DNA of 64,000 nucleotides from Elusimicrobiota bacterium (GTDB lineage Bacteria > Elusimicrobiota > Elusimicrobia > UBA1565 > UBA9628), in NCBI GenBank assembly GCA_003452935.1, contig DMMY01000004.1:124001-188000 (forward strand), read 5' to 3'. The notes beneath the pieces are model-generated. The model saw nothing but the letters and a program-made list of their open reading frames with translations. It was not told where the DNA came from and did not search any database. Made by a program: the position numbers and the translations under genes. Shown here one piece after another: positions 15,284 through 23,831 of the stretch (its first letter is position 1; every line of letters starts with the position of its first letter).

Positions 15284-17539
15284 CTAGCGTCCCCCGCCCG
15301 CGAACCTAAGCGCCCAGCGCGCGATAAAATTCGGCGCAACCGGCGCGAGCACGGCCTTAAGAGCATCGTAGGCCGCCTCCACGTCAATGAAACCCTCGCC
15401 TTCCTTGTCCGGGCTCTGGCCGGTCTTGACCAACGTGGACATGACGGCGTTGACCACGACGTCGAGCTTCTCGCCCATGGCGGTCACGCCGAAAAGCATG
15501 GCCACCAGGGCTATGGCCCCGGCCACGGCCGGGGTGGACATCGAGGTCCCGGAGATGGCCTTAAGCGGCCCCTTAACAGGGTCCACGCGATCGGAATCGA
15601 ACCTGTCCGTGGGCCAAGCGCCTTCCGTGTTGTAGCCTACCGCTGAGAGGTCCGGCCGATGCGGATAACCCGGGATATTCTTGGTCTTGCGCGAGCCCGG
15701 TCCGGTCGAAGAGAAAATGGCCACTTTCTTATTGCGATCCGTCGCGGCCACGGAAACCACACGAATGGCTCCCGTCTTGGCGTCCTTGTAATGAACGATG
15801 GCCGGGGCGCTGATGGTGTCGGGGTTCGGGCCGGAATTGCCGGCAGCGAAAACCATGATATGCCCTTCCTCCGCCAGCTTTCGGACCAATTGCGAGTCCG
15901 GACTCTCGGGATCGCCATCGCTGGAGCCCCAGGAGTTTGAGATCACGATATTGCCGTCATTGCCGGCCATGGTCAGGGCCTTGAGGATGTCATCCAAGGT
16001 CGCGTTCCCATCCACGAAAGTCTTATAGTGGGTCAAGGCCTTAAGCCAGGGAGCATAATTCAAGATCATGCTGGTGACCCAGGTGCCGTGTCCGTTATCA
16101 TCCGCATTGGGGCCATTGGTCGCGTTGACCACCCCTTTAAGCCACCTCAAAAGCGGGTGCTTGACATCCGCTCCCGTGTCGATAACCCCGATGGGCGGCT
16201 GAGGAATCTCGGGGATGAAAAGCTTGACGAGGAATCGAGCCGCTCTATTAAGGATCGGCGCTCCCCAAATCTGCTGGGCGCGAACCTGGACCAAGTCGGC
16301 CCGTGAAAGCTTGAGGTTCTCCTCCATGGTCACGGGGCCACGCGCCGACGGGTCCATGGTCTCGGGATCAACCGGCACGGGCCTGATGATCTCGCGCCGG
16401 GCGTTGTCATAGACCTTGAAGCCGCGATCCGTCAGGAGTTTGCGGAACTCAACGGCCCGGCCCGCATCCACCCGGATCGTGGCCGCGTTGATGCGGGCAT
16501 AGGTCGCCATAGGCGTGGCATGATAAGCGGCCATGGTGTCGGATTCCAAGCCCGCTTCCTCGATTTGGGAAAGCATGCCTTGCCGGGCGATCGCGTAAAG
16601 GCGCACCGAATCGGGCCCGCGCACATCCACGAAGGCAAGGTGCTCATCACGAGCCAGCGGATTGACCGTTCCGGAGAACATGACGATGAGATCGACGGCG
16701 CCGTTATCCACGGCAGAGCGGGCGGGAACGGATGGGGAAGGGGCAAAAGCCGAACCGGCCAGCGAGGCCAACGAGCGGGCGCCGCCTTCAGGGGCAATAG
16801 GGGATTTGAAAAGGACCGGGTCCCTGTCCCCGTCGCTCGGATAATTGATGCCGTCGTCGCTGCCGCCGCTGCCGTCAGGATCGCTTCCCCCGGGACGGCT
16901 GGGAGTACGGTCTACGCCGTCGTCGCTGCCGCTGCCGTCAGGATCAGGAGTCCTATCGCGGTCAGGGGTATGGTCAGGCATTCCTCGACCGAGGCCCTGC
17001 TTGGCAAATACGGCGGACTCGTCGCTCGAGGCCTCTTGATAGTGACCAACGCGGCCCATGAAATCCTTGCCCGCGCCGCCCTTGGCCTCGGCCTGCCCCA
17101 TCTTCCCGAAATCCGGAAGCTCCTGCTTCAAGCCTTGGATGGCGGAATGCTCCGTTATCGCGCCCCGGCCCGGCGCTGCCTCAGAGGCAATGACCCCGGC
17201 ATTTTCCCGGGCATGGATCGCGGGAGTTCGAACGATTGCGATGTTCGCGGATCGCGGCAGAGCTTGGCTTGGCTCTTGCGCTTGGGCCCGCGCGGTCAAG
17301 CCGCGGGGCAGCAGAGAAGGCGCAAGAGAAAGGCCCTTGAGCTCCATCATGCCCGCAGCCCCGGCAGCCGAGCCAATGGCGCCGGGGGCCCAGCCGAAAT
17401 TCTTGCCTGCGCGGGAAGAAATTGTCGCAACGCGGGCCTGCAAGACGGCCGCGGCAGCCCGATAACTTTCAAGGCCCGGCGCAGCGCCGAGCATGGAGAT
17501 GACGATGGCGAGAGACAGAGATGCTTTGCCCATATTCAT
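15284..17539 (-). CDS. Secreted S8 subtilisin-like protease
   Basis: 751-residue exported serine protease. It has a signal peptide (ASLSLAIVISMLGAAPG, then ESYRAAAA), an Ala/Gly-rich leader, and an Asp/Gly/Ser/Pro-rich linker at about residues 195-250. A probable propeptide is at about 280-400 (VDLIVMFSG to EIIRPVPV), then the catalytic domain: Asp in GVIDTGAD, His in GHGTWVTSM, Asn in FAAGNSGP and Ser in GTSMSTPAVAG, all intact. ATG 17539 (MNMGK) is chosen because it opens the signal peptide and sits 6 bases after a TATAAT box; the open frame runs upstream to 17749 but has no such signal. Confidence 0.9.
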   Translation of the reverse strand: MNMGKASLSLAIVISMLGAAPGLESYRAAAAVLQARVATISSRAGKNFGWAPGAIGSAAGAAGMMELKGLSLAPSLLPRGLTARAQAQEPSQALPRSANIAIVRTPAIHARENAGVIASEAAPGRGAITEHSAIQGLKQELPDFGKMGQAEAKGGAGKDFMGRVGHYQEASSDESAVFAKQGLGRGMPDHTPDRDRTPDPDGSGSDDGVDRTPSRPGGSDPDGSGGSDDGINYPSDGDRDPVLFKSPIAPEGGARSLASLAGSAFAPSPSVPARSAVDNGAVDLIVMFSGTVNPLARDEHLAFVDVRGPDSVRLYAIARQGMLSQIEEAGLESDTMAAYHATPMATYARINAATIRVDAGRAVEFRKLLTDRGFKVYDNARREIIRPVPVDPETMDPSARGPVTMEENLKLSRADLVQVRAQQIWGAPILNRAARFLVKLFIPEIPQPPIGVIDTGADVKHPLLRWLKGVVNATNGPNADDNGHGTWVTSMILNYAPWLKALTHYKTFVDGNATLDDILKALTMAGNDGNIVISNSWGSSDGDPESPDSQLVRKLAEEGHIMVFAAGNSGPNPDTISAPAIVHYKDAKTGAIRVVSVAATDRNKKVAIFSSTGPGSRKTKNIPGYPHRPDLSAVGYNTEGAWPTDRFDSDRVDPVKGPLKAISGTSMSTPAVAGAIALVAMLFGVTAMGEKLDVVVNAVMSTLVKTGQSPDKEGEGFIDVEAAYDALKAVLAPVAPNFIARWALRFAGGGR
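16851..16945. repeat. Short tandem DNA repeat inside the subtilase linker
   Basis: A 32-base unit (16851-16882) recurs at 16917-16945 with one 3-base deletion. It encodes repeats of DPDGSGSDDG in the acidic linker. Such a repeat could expand or contract in frame, changing linker length. Confidence 0.7.
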
Positions 17540-17545
17540 GTTCTC

Positions 17546-17551
17546 ATTATA
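17546..17551 (-). promoter_or_regulatory. -10 box 6 bases before the subtilase start
   Basis: Perfect TATAAT on the minus strand with only GAGAAC between it and the ATG at 17539. No recognisable -35. If used, the transcript starts at or next to the start codon. Confidence 0.5.
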
Positions 17552-17648
17552 GCGATCAGCCCAAAAGGCGCGTACGGGTCGAAGGTCCCAAGCCATGGCC
17601 AACAATCGACCCATCGATGACTGGGACCAGGGCTGCTGTCGCATGGGC

Positions 17649-20531
17649 CTATAGGGAATCGGCGTCCAGCGCCACGGACATGTCGTAGAGTTTCTCGATG
17701 CGCATGGTGGTGTCGGGATGCGTGATGAAGAGGTTGAAAAGAAAGTCATCCCTCTTGCCCACCACCCAATCCATGGCCGAGTCCAGATCGGGAAGAGCCT
17801 CGGCCCGGTGCATCTGTTCCAGGGGATTGACCGTGTACATCCCGGCGTTGGCCGCCACCAAGGGAAGCCGCTCGGGCTCGATGACCGCCACGCCCGGTTC
17901 CTTGGGCCGCCAACTCGTCAGCAGACCCAAGGCCAGGGCCAAGGCCTCGGGCTCGTTGCTGAGCTTGGCCCCGTCTTCGTCAGCCATGCCCTCGTCTGCC
18001 CGGGAAGCAGCCATTTGCGTGACCTGAAGCACGACAGGCCCCCACAAGGCGGCGAATACTCTCAACAGAGCCGGCAGGGTATTCAAGACCAGGCCGGCCG
18101 CGGCCGGGACGATCCCCTTGCGCTCGGAAAGGCTCTGCAAGCGCGGGAACAACCGGTCCTTGAGCCGCTTGGCCGCGGCCTTGGCCTGGCTCAGCGACCA
18201 CAAGATGCCGTAGGCGGCAAATGAAACACCGGTATTGATGGTCGCGGCCGCGGCATTGAGCAACATGTGGCGGTCCATCACGTGGCTGAACTCATGCGCC
18301 AGCACCCCGCGCAGGGCGCGGACTCCAAGTCTTTTCAAGTCCGCGGCCGCGGCCTGCTTGACCGCCTCGATCACCTGACGAGGCGTGGCCGTCGGCGCCA
18401 CGCCCGGCAGGGAACCGGCAATGGCCTTGCGAAAGACTTTAAAAGACTTGCTCTTGCCCTCGGGGGCCGAGGCGGCCAAGAGTCGAATCAAGCTCGCGCG
18501 CAGTTCTTCCGGGTCAAGGGTCATCTCTTTGATGACCTTGGTCACGCCCACGAGCGCATGGAAGGGGCTGCGTCCCGTGGCATAGGCGTTGGGGGCTTGC
18601 AGGGGATCATTGACCATCTCCGGCATGGGGATGGGCTTCTTTTTTTCCTGCGCCCGCTTGGCGTTGATGCGCTCGCGCAGCTCCTTCATGATGGCGAAGA
18701 ACTCCGGGTCACTGGCTTCCGTGGCCGGAGCGGTCCTCATCACCCTCTTGATGAGATCGGCGGCGAAGAAAAAGGAAATCCCCGAAAAAATCCCGGCGAC
18801 GGCCAGATTCTTGCCGAGGCTCGCCAAGCCAAAGACAAGGACGCCCATCGCCAGGCCAAAGGACGCCATGACGCCGATGAGCAGGCCGACCTTAAGACGG
18901 TAGTGAAAATTCGGCCAGCGCGACGGCGATTCGGGCTGCGCGTCCGGATCGCCCGCGGGCTCGACCTGGGTCGACGGCGCGGGCTCGCCCTTGGGGAGAA
19001 GCTTGCGCAGCAGCGCCTCGGTCCATTTGGCTGCCCGCTCCGGAGCGAAGGCCAGGACCGCGAAGGTCAGGGGGCTGGCGAATCCGGTCGCGGCCGTGAA
19101 GGCCAGCAGGCCCAGATAAAGGGTGTTGAAGTTGAGCAGATTGTTGAGCGCGTTCTTCCAAACGGGGATATGCTTGCTCCACCCGTAAGTTTTCTCGCCG
19201 AGAAATTGCCAGGCTATGAAAGCCTGGGTAGCGAAAACCGCGGGAAAGCCCGACGCCAGGGCAAAGGTTACCCCCAGCATGACCCACGGAAATATCGGAA
19301 AACGGATTTTCTGCAGGCTCCCCGGCACGGCGAAAGGCCGTCCGGATTCAGCGGCGTAAATGATCCTCCCCAGGAAAAACGCGAGGGTCGTCATGACCGG
19401 GAGCGTCATCATTCCCAGCAACGGCCCGATGCCGATCAAGCCGGCCGCGGCCACGCCCACAAAGCCGGGCAAGGCGATAAATGAAACTCCAAGCATTATC
19501 GTGTCAAGAATGAGCGTTCCGCCGGGATTGAGCAGCCGGCCCGCGATAAAACCGAATACAGGAACGCTCGACAGAGCCAGCTGCTGAAAGGACAAAACGA
19601 GAGCTAAGCCCGGAGCCGCGATAGCCGCGGCGCCCAGAAAAGCGCCGAGGGAAACGTCGAGCACCCACTTGACCGCGTCAAGACGCGGCGAGTCGCGCGA
19701 CCCCAGCCGGTAGCGGCCGTAAACGGCGAGCGGAAAAAACAGCGCGCCGGACATCACGGCCCAGACCGCGGCCAGGGGAACGAGGCCGAAAATCGAGGGC
19801 AGCAATATGGCGGCCGCGGCCTGCAAGCCGAAAACCGCGCCGCCCGCGGCCGCCATGCGGCCCAGCGCCAGAGCGCCTGAAATAATTTTGTTCCGCAAGG
19901 GGCCGGGCCGGGAAGCCGGCGTTGCCGGAGGCGGGCCCGGCCTCAACGCGGCCCCGCGGCCGGACTGCCCGGCCAAGAGCCGCCCTTGCGATCGGTTTTC
20001 AGAGGGAGCGGGCGCGGCGTCTTGGGACGAAACCGGCGCCGGCGCTATGCCGAAAATGCGGTCCCATACGGAGGCGGCCGAAGTCTTGGCCTGGCCCGCC
20101 GACATGGCCGCCGCTTTGTCCGCGGAAATAGCCAGGCTCTCCTTTTCCTCTAATAGTCGGACCAAGCCCATGGGCCCTTGCGGATTTTGGGATGCGGCCA
20201 GCGCTGCTGGCACATCCAAACCAGCCGCAGCTTGAGCGCCCGCCTCCGGCTTTAACAACGCCGCGGAAGCGGAGAGAGCCTGCGTCTTGACCGAAGGGAT
20301 ATTCGCGGGCTGCCAAGAAAATGCCGCGCTCAGATTCACGGACGCGAGTCCGGAGTTGAAGTTAGGGAGCCGGCCGACGACTTTCACGCCGCGCATCGGC
20401 CCCTGCATGCCGCCCGAGTGCCGGGCGGCATGGGATTGGCCGACGATGGAGGCCGCCGCGGCATAGCTCTGCAACCCCGGCGCCGATAGGATAAGAACCG
20501 TGGAAATGAGGAAAGCGGTGATTTTCTTCAT
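17649..20531 (-). CDS. Large membrane-associated M48-like zinc metallopeptidase
   Basis: 960 residues. It has a signal peptide (MKKITAFLISTVLILSAPGL, then QSYAAAAS), an Ala/Pro-rich leader of about 200 residues, then many hydrophobic segments (about residues 215-480 and 560-600). The M48 core has HEFSHVMDRH (zinc site, about residue 745) and the downstream acidic stretch SRADEGMADEDGAKL that supplies the third ligand. The arrangement resembles HtpX/Ste24-type membrane proteases, but the N-terminal half is far longer than in that family. It would act in the cytoplasmic membrane or periplasm. A TATAAT box lies 8 bases before the start. It ends 109 bases before the subtilase gene on the same strand. 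Confidence 0.82.
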   Translation of the reverse strand: MKKITAFLISTVLILSAPGLQSYAAAASIVGQSHAARHSGGMQGPMRGVKVVGRLPNFNSGLASVNLSAAFSWQPANIPSVKTQALSASAALLKPEAGAQAAAGLDVPAALAASQNPQGPMGLVRLLEEKESLAISADKAAAMSAGQAKTSAASVWDRIFGIAPAPVSSQDAAPAPSENRSQGRLLAGQSGRGAALRPGPPPATPASRPGPLRNKIISGALALGRMAAAGGAVFGLQAAAAILLPSIFGLVPLAAVWAVMSGALFFPLAVYGRYRLGSRDSPRLDAVKWVLDVSLGAFLGAAAIAAPGLALVLSFQQLALSSVPVFGFIAGRLLNPGGTLILDTIMLGVSFIALPGFVGVAAAGLIGIGPLLGMMTLPVMTTLAFFLGRIIYAAESGRPFAVPGSLQKIRFPIFPWVMLGVTFALASGFPAVFATQAFIAWQFLGEKTYGWSKHIPVWKNALNNLLNFNTLYLGLLAFTAATGFASPLTFAVLAFAPERAAKWTEALLRKLLPKGEPAPSTQVEPAGDPDAQPESPSRWPNFHYRLKVGLLIGVMASFGLAMGVLVFGLASLGKNLAVAGIFSGISFFFAADLIKRVMRTAPATEASDPEFFAIMKELRERINAKRAQEKKKPIPMPEMVNDPLQAPNAYATGRSPFHALVGVTKVIKEMTLDPEELRASLIRLLAASAPEGKSKSFKVFRKAIAGSLPGVAPTATPRQVIEAVKQAAAADLKRLGVRALRGVLAHEFSHVMDRHMLLNAAAATINTGVSFAAYGILWSLSQAKAAAKRLKDRLFPRLQSLSERKGIVPAAAGLVLNTLPALLRVFAALWGPVVLQVTQMAASRADEGMADEDGAKLSNEPEALALALGLLTSWRPKEPGVAVIEPERLPLVAANAGMYTVNPLEQMHRAEALPDLDSAMDWVVGKRDDFLFNLFITHPDTTMRIEKLYDMSVALDADSL

Positions 20532-20539
20532 GCGACGGT

Positions 20540-20545
20540 ATTATA
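20540..20545 (-). promoter_or_regulatory. -10 box 8 bases before the M48 peptidase start
   Basis: Perfect TATAAT on the minus strand, followed by ACCGTCGC and the ATG at 20531. No ribosome binding site fits in between, so a leaderless message is likely if this box is used. Confidence 0.5.
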
Positions 20546-20632
20546 TCGTTACGCCCGCGCGGGCTTGCCGGGCCTTAGGACCTACGCGGCTGGAATCTTT
20601 CGGCCCACAAGCCCCTGCCCCATCGGGGTCTT

Positions 20633-21292
20633 CTATGGATGCCGGGCTTGGAAATCGGCAAGAACCCGCGGCAGAGCGGTTCGGGGGGTATCGTACCGGC
20701 AGAGCCATTGATCTCCGCCTTGGACCATCTCCATGACGCAGCGGCGCACCACGGCCGGATCCATGCTGCGCACGAAAAGCACGCAGGGGCCGAAATAACA
20801 CTCCAGCCCCATTTTCTCGAAGGCCTCGGAGAACCATGACGGGGTGGCCGCCAGCATGGAGAATTGCCGGCCGTCCGAAAGGCTCACCTGAACGACCGCG
20901 CTGCAATGCCCCGGGCTCTGGACGGGCTCGGGCTCGGCGATCTCGACAGCGTCGACATGGGGTTTTTTGACCGCGACTTTGCGCCGGCCCTTGGCCGCGG
21001 GCTTGGAGTTGTAGTACCTCAGCCAGAAGCCGCTCATGTGCGCCGCCATCTTCTCGACGGCGCGCCCCAGGCTCTTGGGGTCCAGGCTCTTGGCGAAGAG
21101 CACCGGAGGGCCGAAAAAGAAGTCTTTCCCCTCGCCGTTCATGCGGGTCATCACGCAATTCGGGGTGAGCACCCCGAAACGCGAGGAGCTGCCATCCTCG
21201 AGATGAACGCGGATTTCGGCGCTTCCCGACGTCGAGGAGCCAGGCGCCTGCGCGAGAAACTCTATGGAACGAATCAGGGGCATGAGAGGCAT
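20633..21292 (-). CDS. Protein with an internally duplicated domain, unknown function
   Basis: 219 residues made of two similar units of about 70 residues joined by a basic linker (AAKGRRKVAVKKPHVDAVE). Unit 1 runs from VHLEDGSSSRFGVLTP to FWLRYYN, and unit 2 from VSLSDGRQFSMLAATP to WLCRYD. Each has a strand pair, then FFFGPPVLFAKSLDP in unit 1 matching CYFGPCVLFVRSMDP in unit 2, then a helix. No signal peptide and no known family recognised. It lies 49 bases downstream of the HAD/nuclease-like pair on the same strand and has its own promoter-like sequence. Confidence 0.7.
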   Translation of the reverse strand: MPLMPLIRSIEFLAQAPGSSTSGSAEIRVHLEDGSSSRFGVLTPNCVMTRMNGEGKDFFFGPPVLFAKSLDPKSLGRAVEKMAAHMSGFWLRYYNSKPAAKGRRKVAVKKPHVDAVEIAEPEPVQSPGHCSAVVQVSLSDGRQFSMLAATPSWFSEAFEKMGLECYFGPCVLFVRSMDPAVVRRCVMEMVQGGDQWLCRYDTPRTALPRVLADFQARHP

Positions 21293-21298
21293 CGCCGG

Positions 21299-21325
21299 AT
21301 GATATTACCAATTCTCGCGCGTCAA
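21299..21325 (-). promoter_or_regulatory. Putative promoter, short spacer, for the duplicated-domain gene
   Basis: Minus strand: TTGACG (21320-21325), a 15-base spacer (shorter than the ideal 17) and TATCAT (21299-21304), 6 bases before the ATG at 21292. Another case of a -10 box abutting a start codon. Confidence 0.4.
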
Positions 21326-21341
21326 TGGGCTCATGGGCGGG

Positions 21342-23831
21342 CTATCGGACTACGGCGCCTTCCTGGGCCGGCTGCGCCGAGAGATCGTTGTGCTTCCTGA
21401 TGCGATCCATGACGTTGCGCAGGAACTTCTCGTACTTTATGCGGCTCCATTCATCAAGGACAGGCTCGTAGCCGCCCGTGGGATAGACAAAAATCAATCC
21501 GGTTTTGGACACAGCCCTAAGAGCCCCCGAAGCGTAGGGCAAGGGCAAGTTTTTCCACAAGGCGCGAGCCGCTATGTCGTAAAGCTGGACTTGGACGTCT
21601 TTGTCCAAATTTTGGAGGGACGGGGTCTGCCCGGTCTTAAAATCCACTATGGCGACCTCAAGACCCTGGGGCGTCTCGCGCGCCACGACGAAGTCATAGA
21701 TGAGGCGCAAGACGTCGCGATAAACGAGCTGTCCCTTCTTGAAGCGCTCCCGGACGAAAAGATTCGGCAGCTCGGTCCCGATCGCGATGGGATAGCGCTG
21801 GAGGATGTCGGACACGGTCTTGTGCATGGTGCGCAGGCGCGCCTCCATGACCTCCCGGTAGCCGTCCATGGTCTCGCCCGGATGTTCCACCATGTTCTTG
21901 ATCCGCGCCCCGTCCTCCCGGGCCCAGTTGCGGTTGCCGCGCGTGACAAGCGCCTCGGCATCCGGCAAGATTCCCGTATTGCGGTACACCCAGACGGCCC
22001 AGTTGAAAGCCGCGTGCATGACATGACCCATCATCATGTACACGTTGCCGCCGCCGCCCCCATAGGCCGCGTCCTTATTCTTCTGGAAAGCGGCGATCTT
22101 GGAAGCCGAGGCGGCAAGATCGCCGGACATATTGTCACGGTACTTGCCCAGCATGGCCGCAAAGGACAAATCCGCGAGCTCCGATCCCCGGGCCTGGCTA
22201 TGAAGCGCGGGCTGCACCGCGCCGCGCGTGGCTTGAAGAAGCGCTTCGTCGCGGCTCACCACGAGGAGATCGCTGGGATTGACGAAAAGATCCTCATGAT
22301 CGCGCAAGGACGCCAGCAAATGAGGCACGGCGGAAGCCAGGGTATTGGGCCGCAAGCTCAAGGTGGGAAGCCCCCGGTCGTCGCGTCCGACCGAGAGCTG
22401 GAACTCCTGGGACGGCACGGCAAGCTGGCGCATGGCCTTTTTAAGATCTTTGGCGAAAACCGCGGCGTCGGCCTTGGGCTGCAGCGTGACGGAGAAGTCC
22501 GTCCCGGTCTTGCGTATCCGGGCCGCGCCCAGGCGCCGCGCCGCGAACTCCATGATTTCCAATTCCTGTGGCGCGAATCGAGGCATGGGCAGGGCCGCGG
22601 GGAACAGTCCTTTATAGGAAGACAAGGCGTTGCCATCGTCGGACAAAAGCACCATCTTGTAGCGAGCGATATTATCCCGCTGGCGGTTGGTCAAGCCCTT
22701 GGTCAGCAACTCCTCTATCGAGCCCTTGGCGTCGTCTCGGCGCTGTGATAAAAGGACGAAGTAGACGCCGGCCTTCATGAGCTTGGACATGTCCTCGACC
22801 AGCTCGGCCGGCACCGCGTCGTCAAAGAGTCTCATATCCAGAAGCACTGCCTTGGGAAGCGAGTTGCGCACGGTCTCCAGGGCCGCTGGCAGCTCCCAGG
22901 TTTGACGGAGCTTTGGCTCATAGACTTCTTCTTCCTGGTTTTCGGGAAGCTGCCGAGCCTCGCCGTAAGGCAGGAAGCGAACCACCCTCACCTGGGAAGT
23001 CAGGCCGATGACCACGGGCAAGCCGGGTTTGGAATAGCGGTTGTAGGCGGCCAAATCATCGATCAGCCTTCGGCGCAGTTGGGCGACGGTATGCGATTTT
23101 ATTTCATCGGCGGCATAGACGCCTGCCAAGTCCGCTTTGGTGAGTTTGCCGATCTCCTTGGTCTGGCCCGAGGTCACGCGCGATAGGAACATGGTCTGTC
23201 CTCCCACCATGACGCGCACCGCGGCATTCTCGACGAACTTTCCCCAGTACCATTGGCTGCCTGAGCCGCCCACGAGCCGTGCCGTGGCATAAAGGCCGGA
23301 ACTCTTGATCCTTTCCTTGACGTCCCGGCTGAAGCGCAGGTCCAGCAGGGCAGGTTCGGCAGGCCCGGCGATTTCCCTGGTCACGGTTTCCGGGTCCACA
23401 GATTCTTCGACCGGGGCCTCGGAGCCGTCAAAGACGCGGTCGGATATCTCGCGCTGGCTCGTTTGCGGCGCCGCGCCCAATTCCTGCAGGTCGCGCAAAG
23501 CGGCAGGAGCCGCCTCCGCCTGGACGGCCTCCAAGGCGGGGGATTCGGCCGCCGCCGGCAAAGCCGAAAGCGGCGTCAAAACGGGCCTCAACGCCTCTGC
23601 GGCCGCGCCGTCTCGAAGCGGAGCCACGCGGATCCCACCTATCGGGGAAAGAGGCGATTGGATCCGGCGCAATGACGATCCAACTTCCAAAGGCCTTCCC
23701 GCGAAGCCGCCGATTCCAGCGACAGGGCCGGAAACCCGCCCTTGCGCCTGGTGAAGTCGCGCCGCGGCCGCGGGCTGGGCAAAAGCCAGGGCAACGGCCA
23801 CTAGCAAGCGATGCCCCGATATAAAGTTCAT
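21342..23831 (-). CDS. Secreted HAD-like / PD-(D/E)XK nuclease-like protein (paralogue A)
   Basis: 829 residues. A signal peptide (HRLLVAVALAFAQPAAAA) is followed by an Ala/Pro-rich leader, a beta-rich domain (about 140-290), and a HAD-phosphatase-like region from about residue 325 (AVLLDMRLFDD, FVLLSQRRDD, KMVLLSDDGNAL, DLLVVSRDEAL). A C-terminal part follows with GGGGNVYMMMGHVMHAAFNW and, near residue 728, VAIVDFKTG then VQVQLYDIA. The last pair matches the D-x-K and Q-x3-Y pattern of RecB/Cas4-type nuclease domains. Export of such a domain is unexpected. The ATG at 23831 overlaps the stop of the next upstream gene (ATGA) and follows GGAG at six bases. Domain assignments are by motif only. 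Confidence 0.6.
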   Translation of the reverse strand: MNFISGHRLLVAVALAFAQPAAAARLHQAQGRVSGPVAGIGGFAGRPLEVGSSLRRIQSPLSPIGGIRVAPLRDGAAAEALRPVLTPLSALPAAAESPALEAVQAEAAPAALRDLQELGAAPQTSQREISDRVFDGSEAPVEESVDPETVTREIAGPAEPALLDLRFSRDVKERIKSSGLYATARLVGGSGSQWYWGKFVENAAVRVMVGGQTMFLSRVTSGQTKEIGKLTKADLAGVYAADEIKSHTVAQLRRRLIDDLAAYNRYSKPGLPVVIGLTSQVRVVRFLPYGEARQLPENQEEEVYEPKLRQTWELPAALETVRNSLPKAVLLDMRLFDDAVPAELVEDMSKLMKAGVYFVLLSQRRDDAKGSIEELLTKGLTNRQRDNIARYKMVLLSDDGNALSSYKGLFPAALPMPRFAPQELEIMEFAARRLGAARIRKTGTDFSVTLQPKADAAVFAKDLKKAMRQLAVPSQEFQLSVGRDDRGLPTLSLRPNTLASAVPHLLASLRDHEDLFVNPSDLLVVSRDEALLQATRGAVQPALHSQARGSELADLSFAAMLGKYRDNMSGDLAASASKIAAFQKNKDAAYGGGGGNVYMMMGHVMHAAFNWAVWVYRNTGILPDAEALVTRGNRNWAREDGARIKNMVEHPGETMDGYREVMEARLRTMHKTVSDILQRYPIAIGTELPNLFVRERFKKGQLVYRDVLRLIYDFVVARETPQGLEVAIVDFKTGQTPSLQNLDKDVQVQLYDIAARALWKNLPLPYASGALRAVSKTGLIFVYPTGGYEPVLDEWSRIKYEKFLRNVMDRIRKHNDLSAQPAQEGAVVR

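Noticed and set aside
21342..23831. Cas4 or CRISPR adaptation protein because of the VDFKTG motif
   Set aside because: No iron-sulfur cysteines, a signal peptide is present and no cas genes or arrays are nearby.
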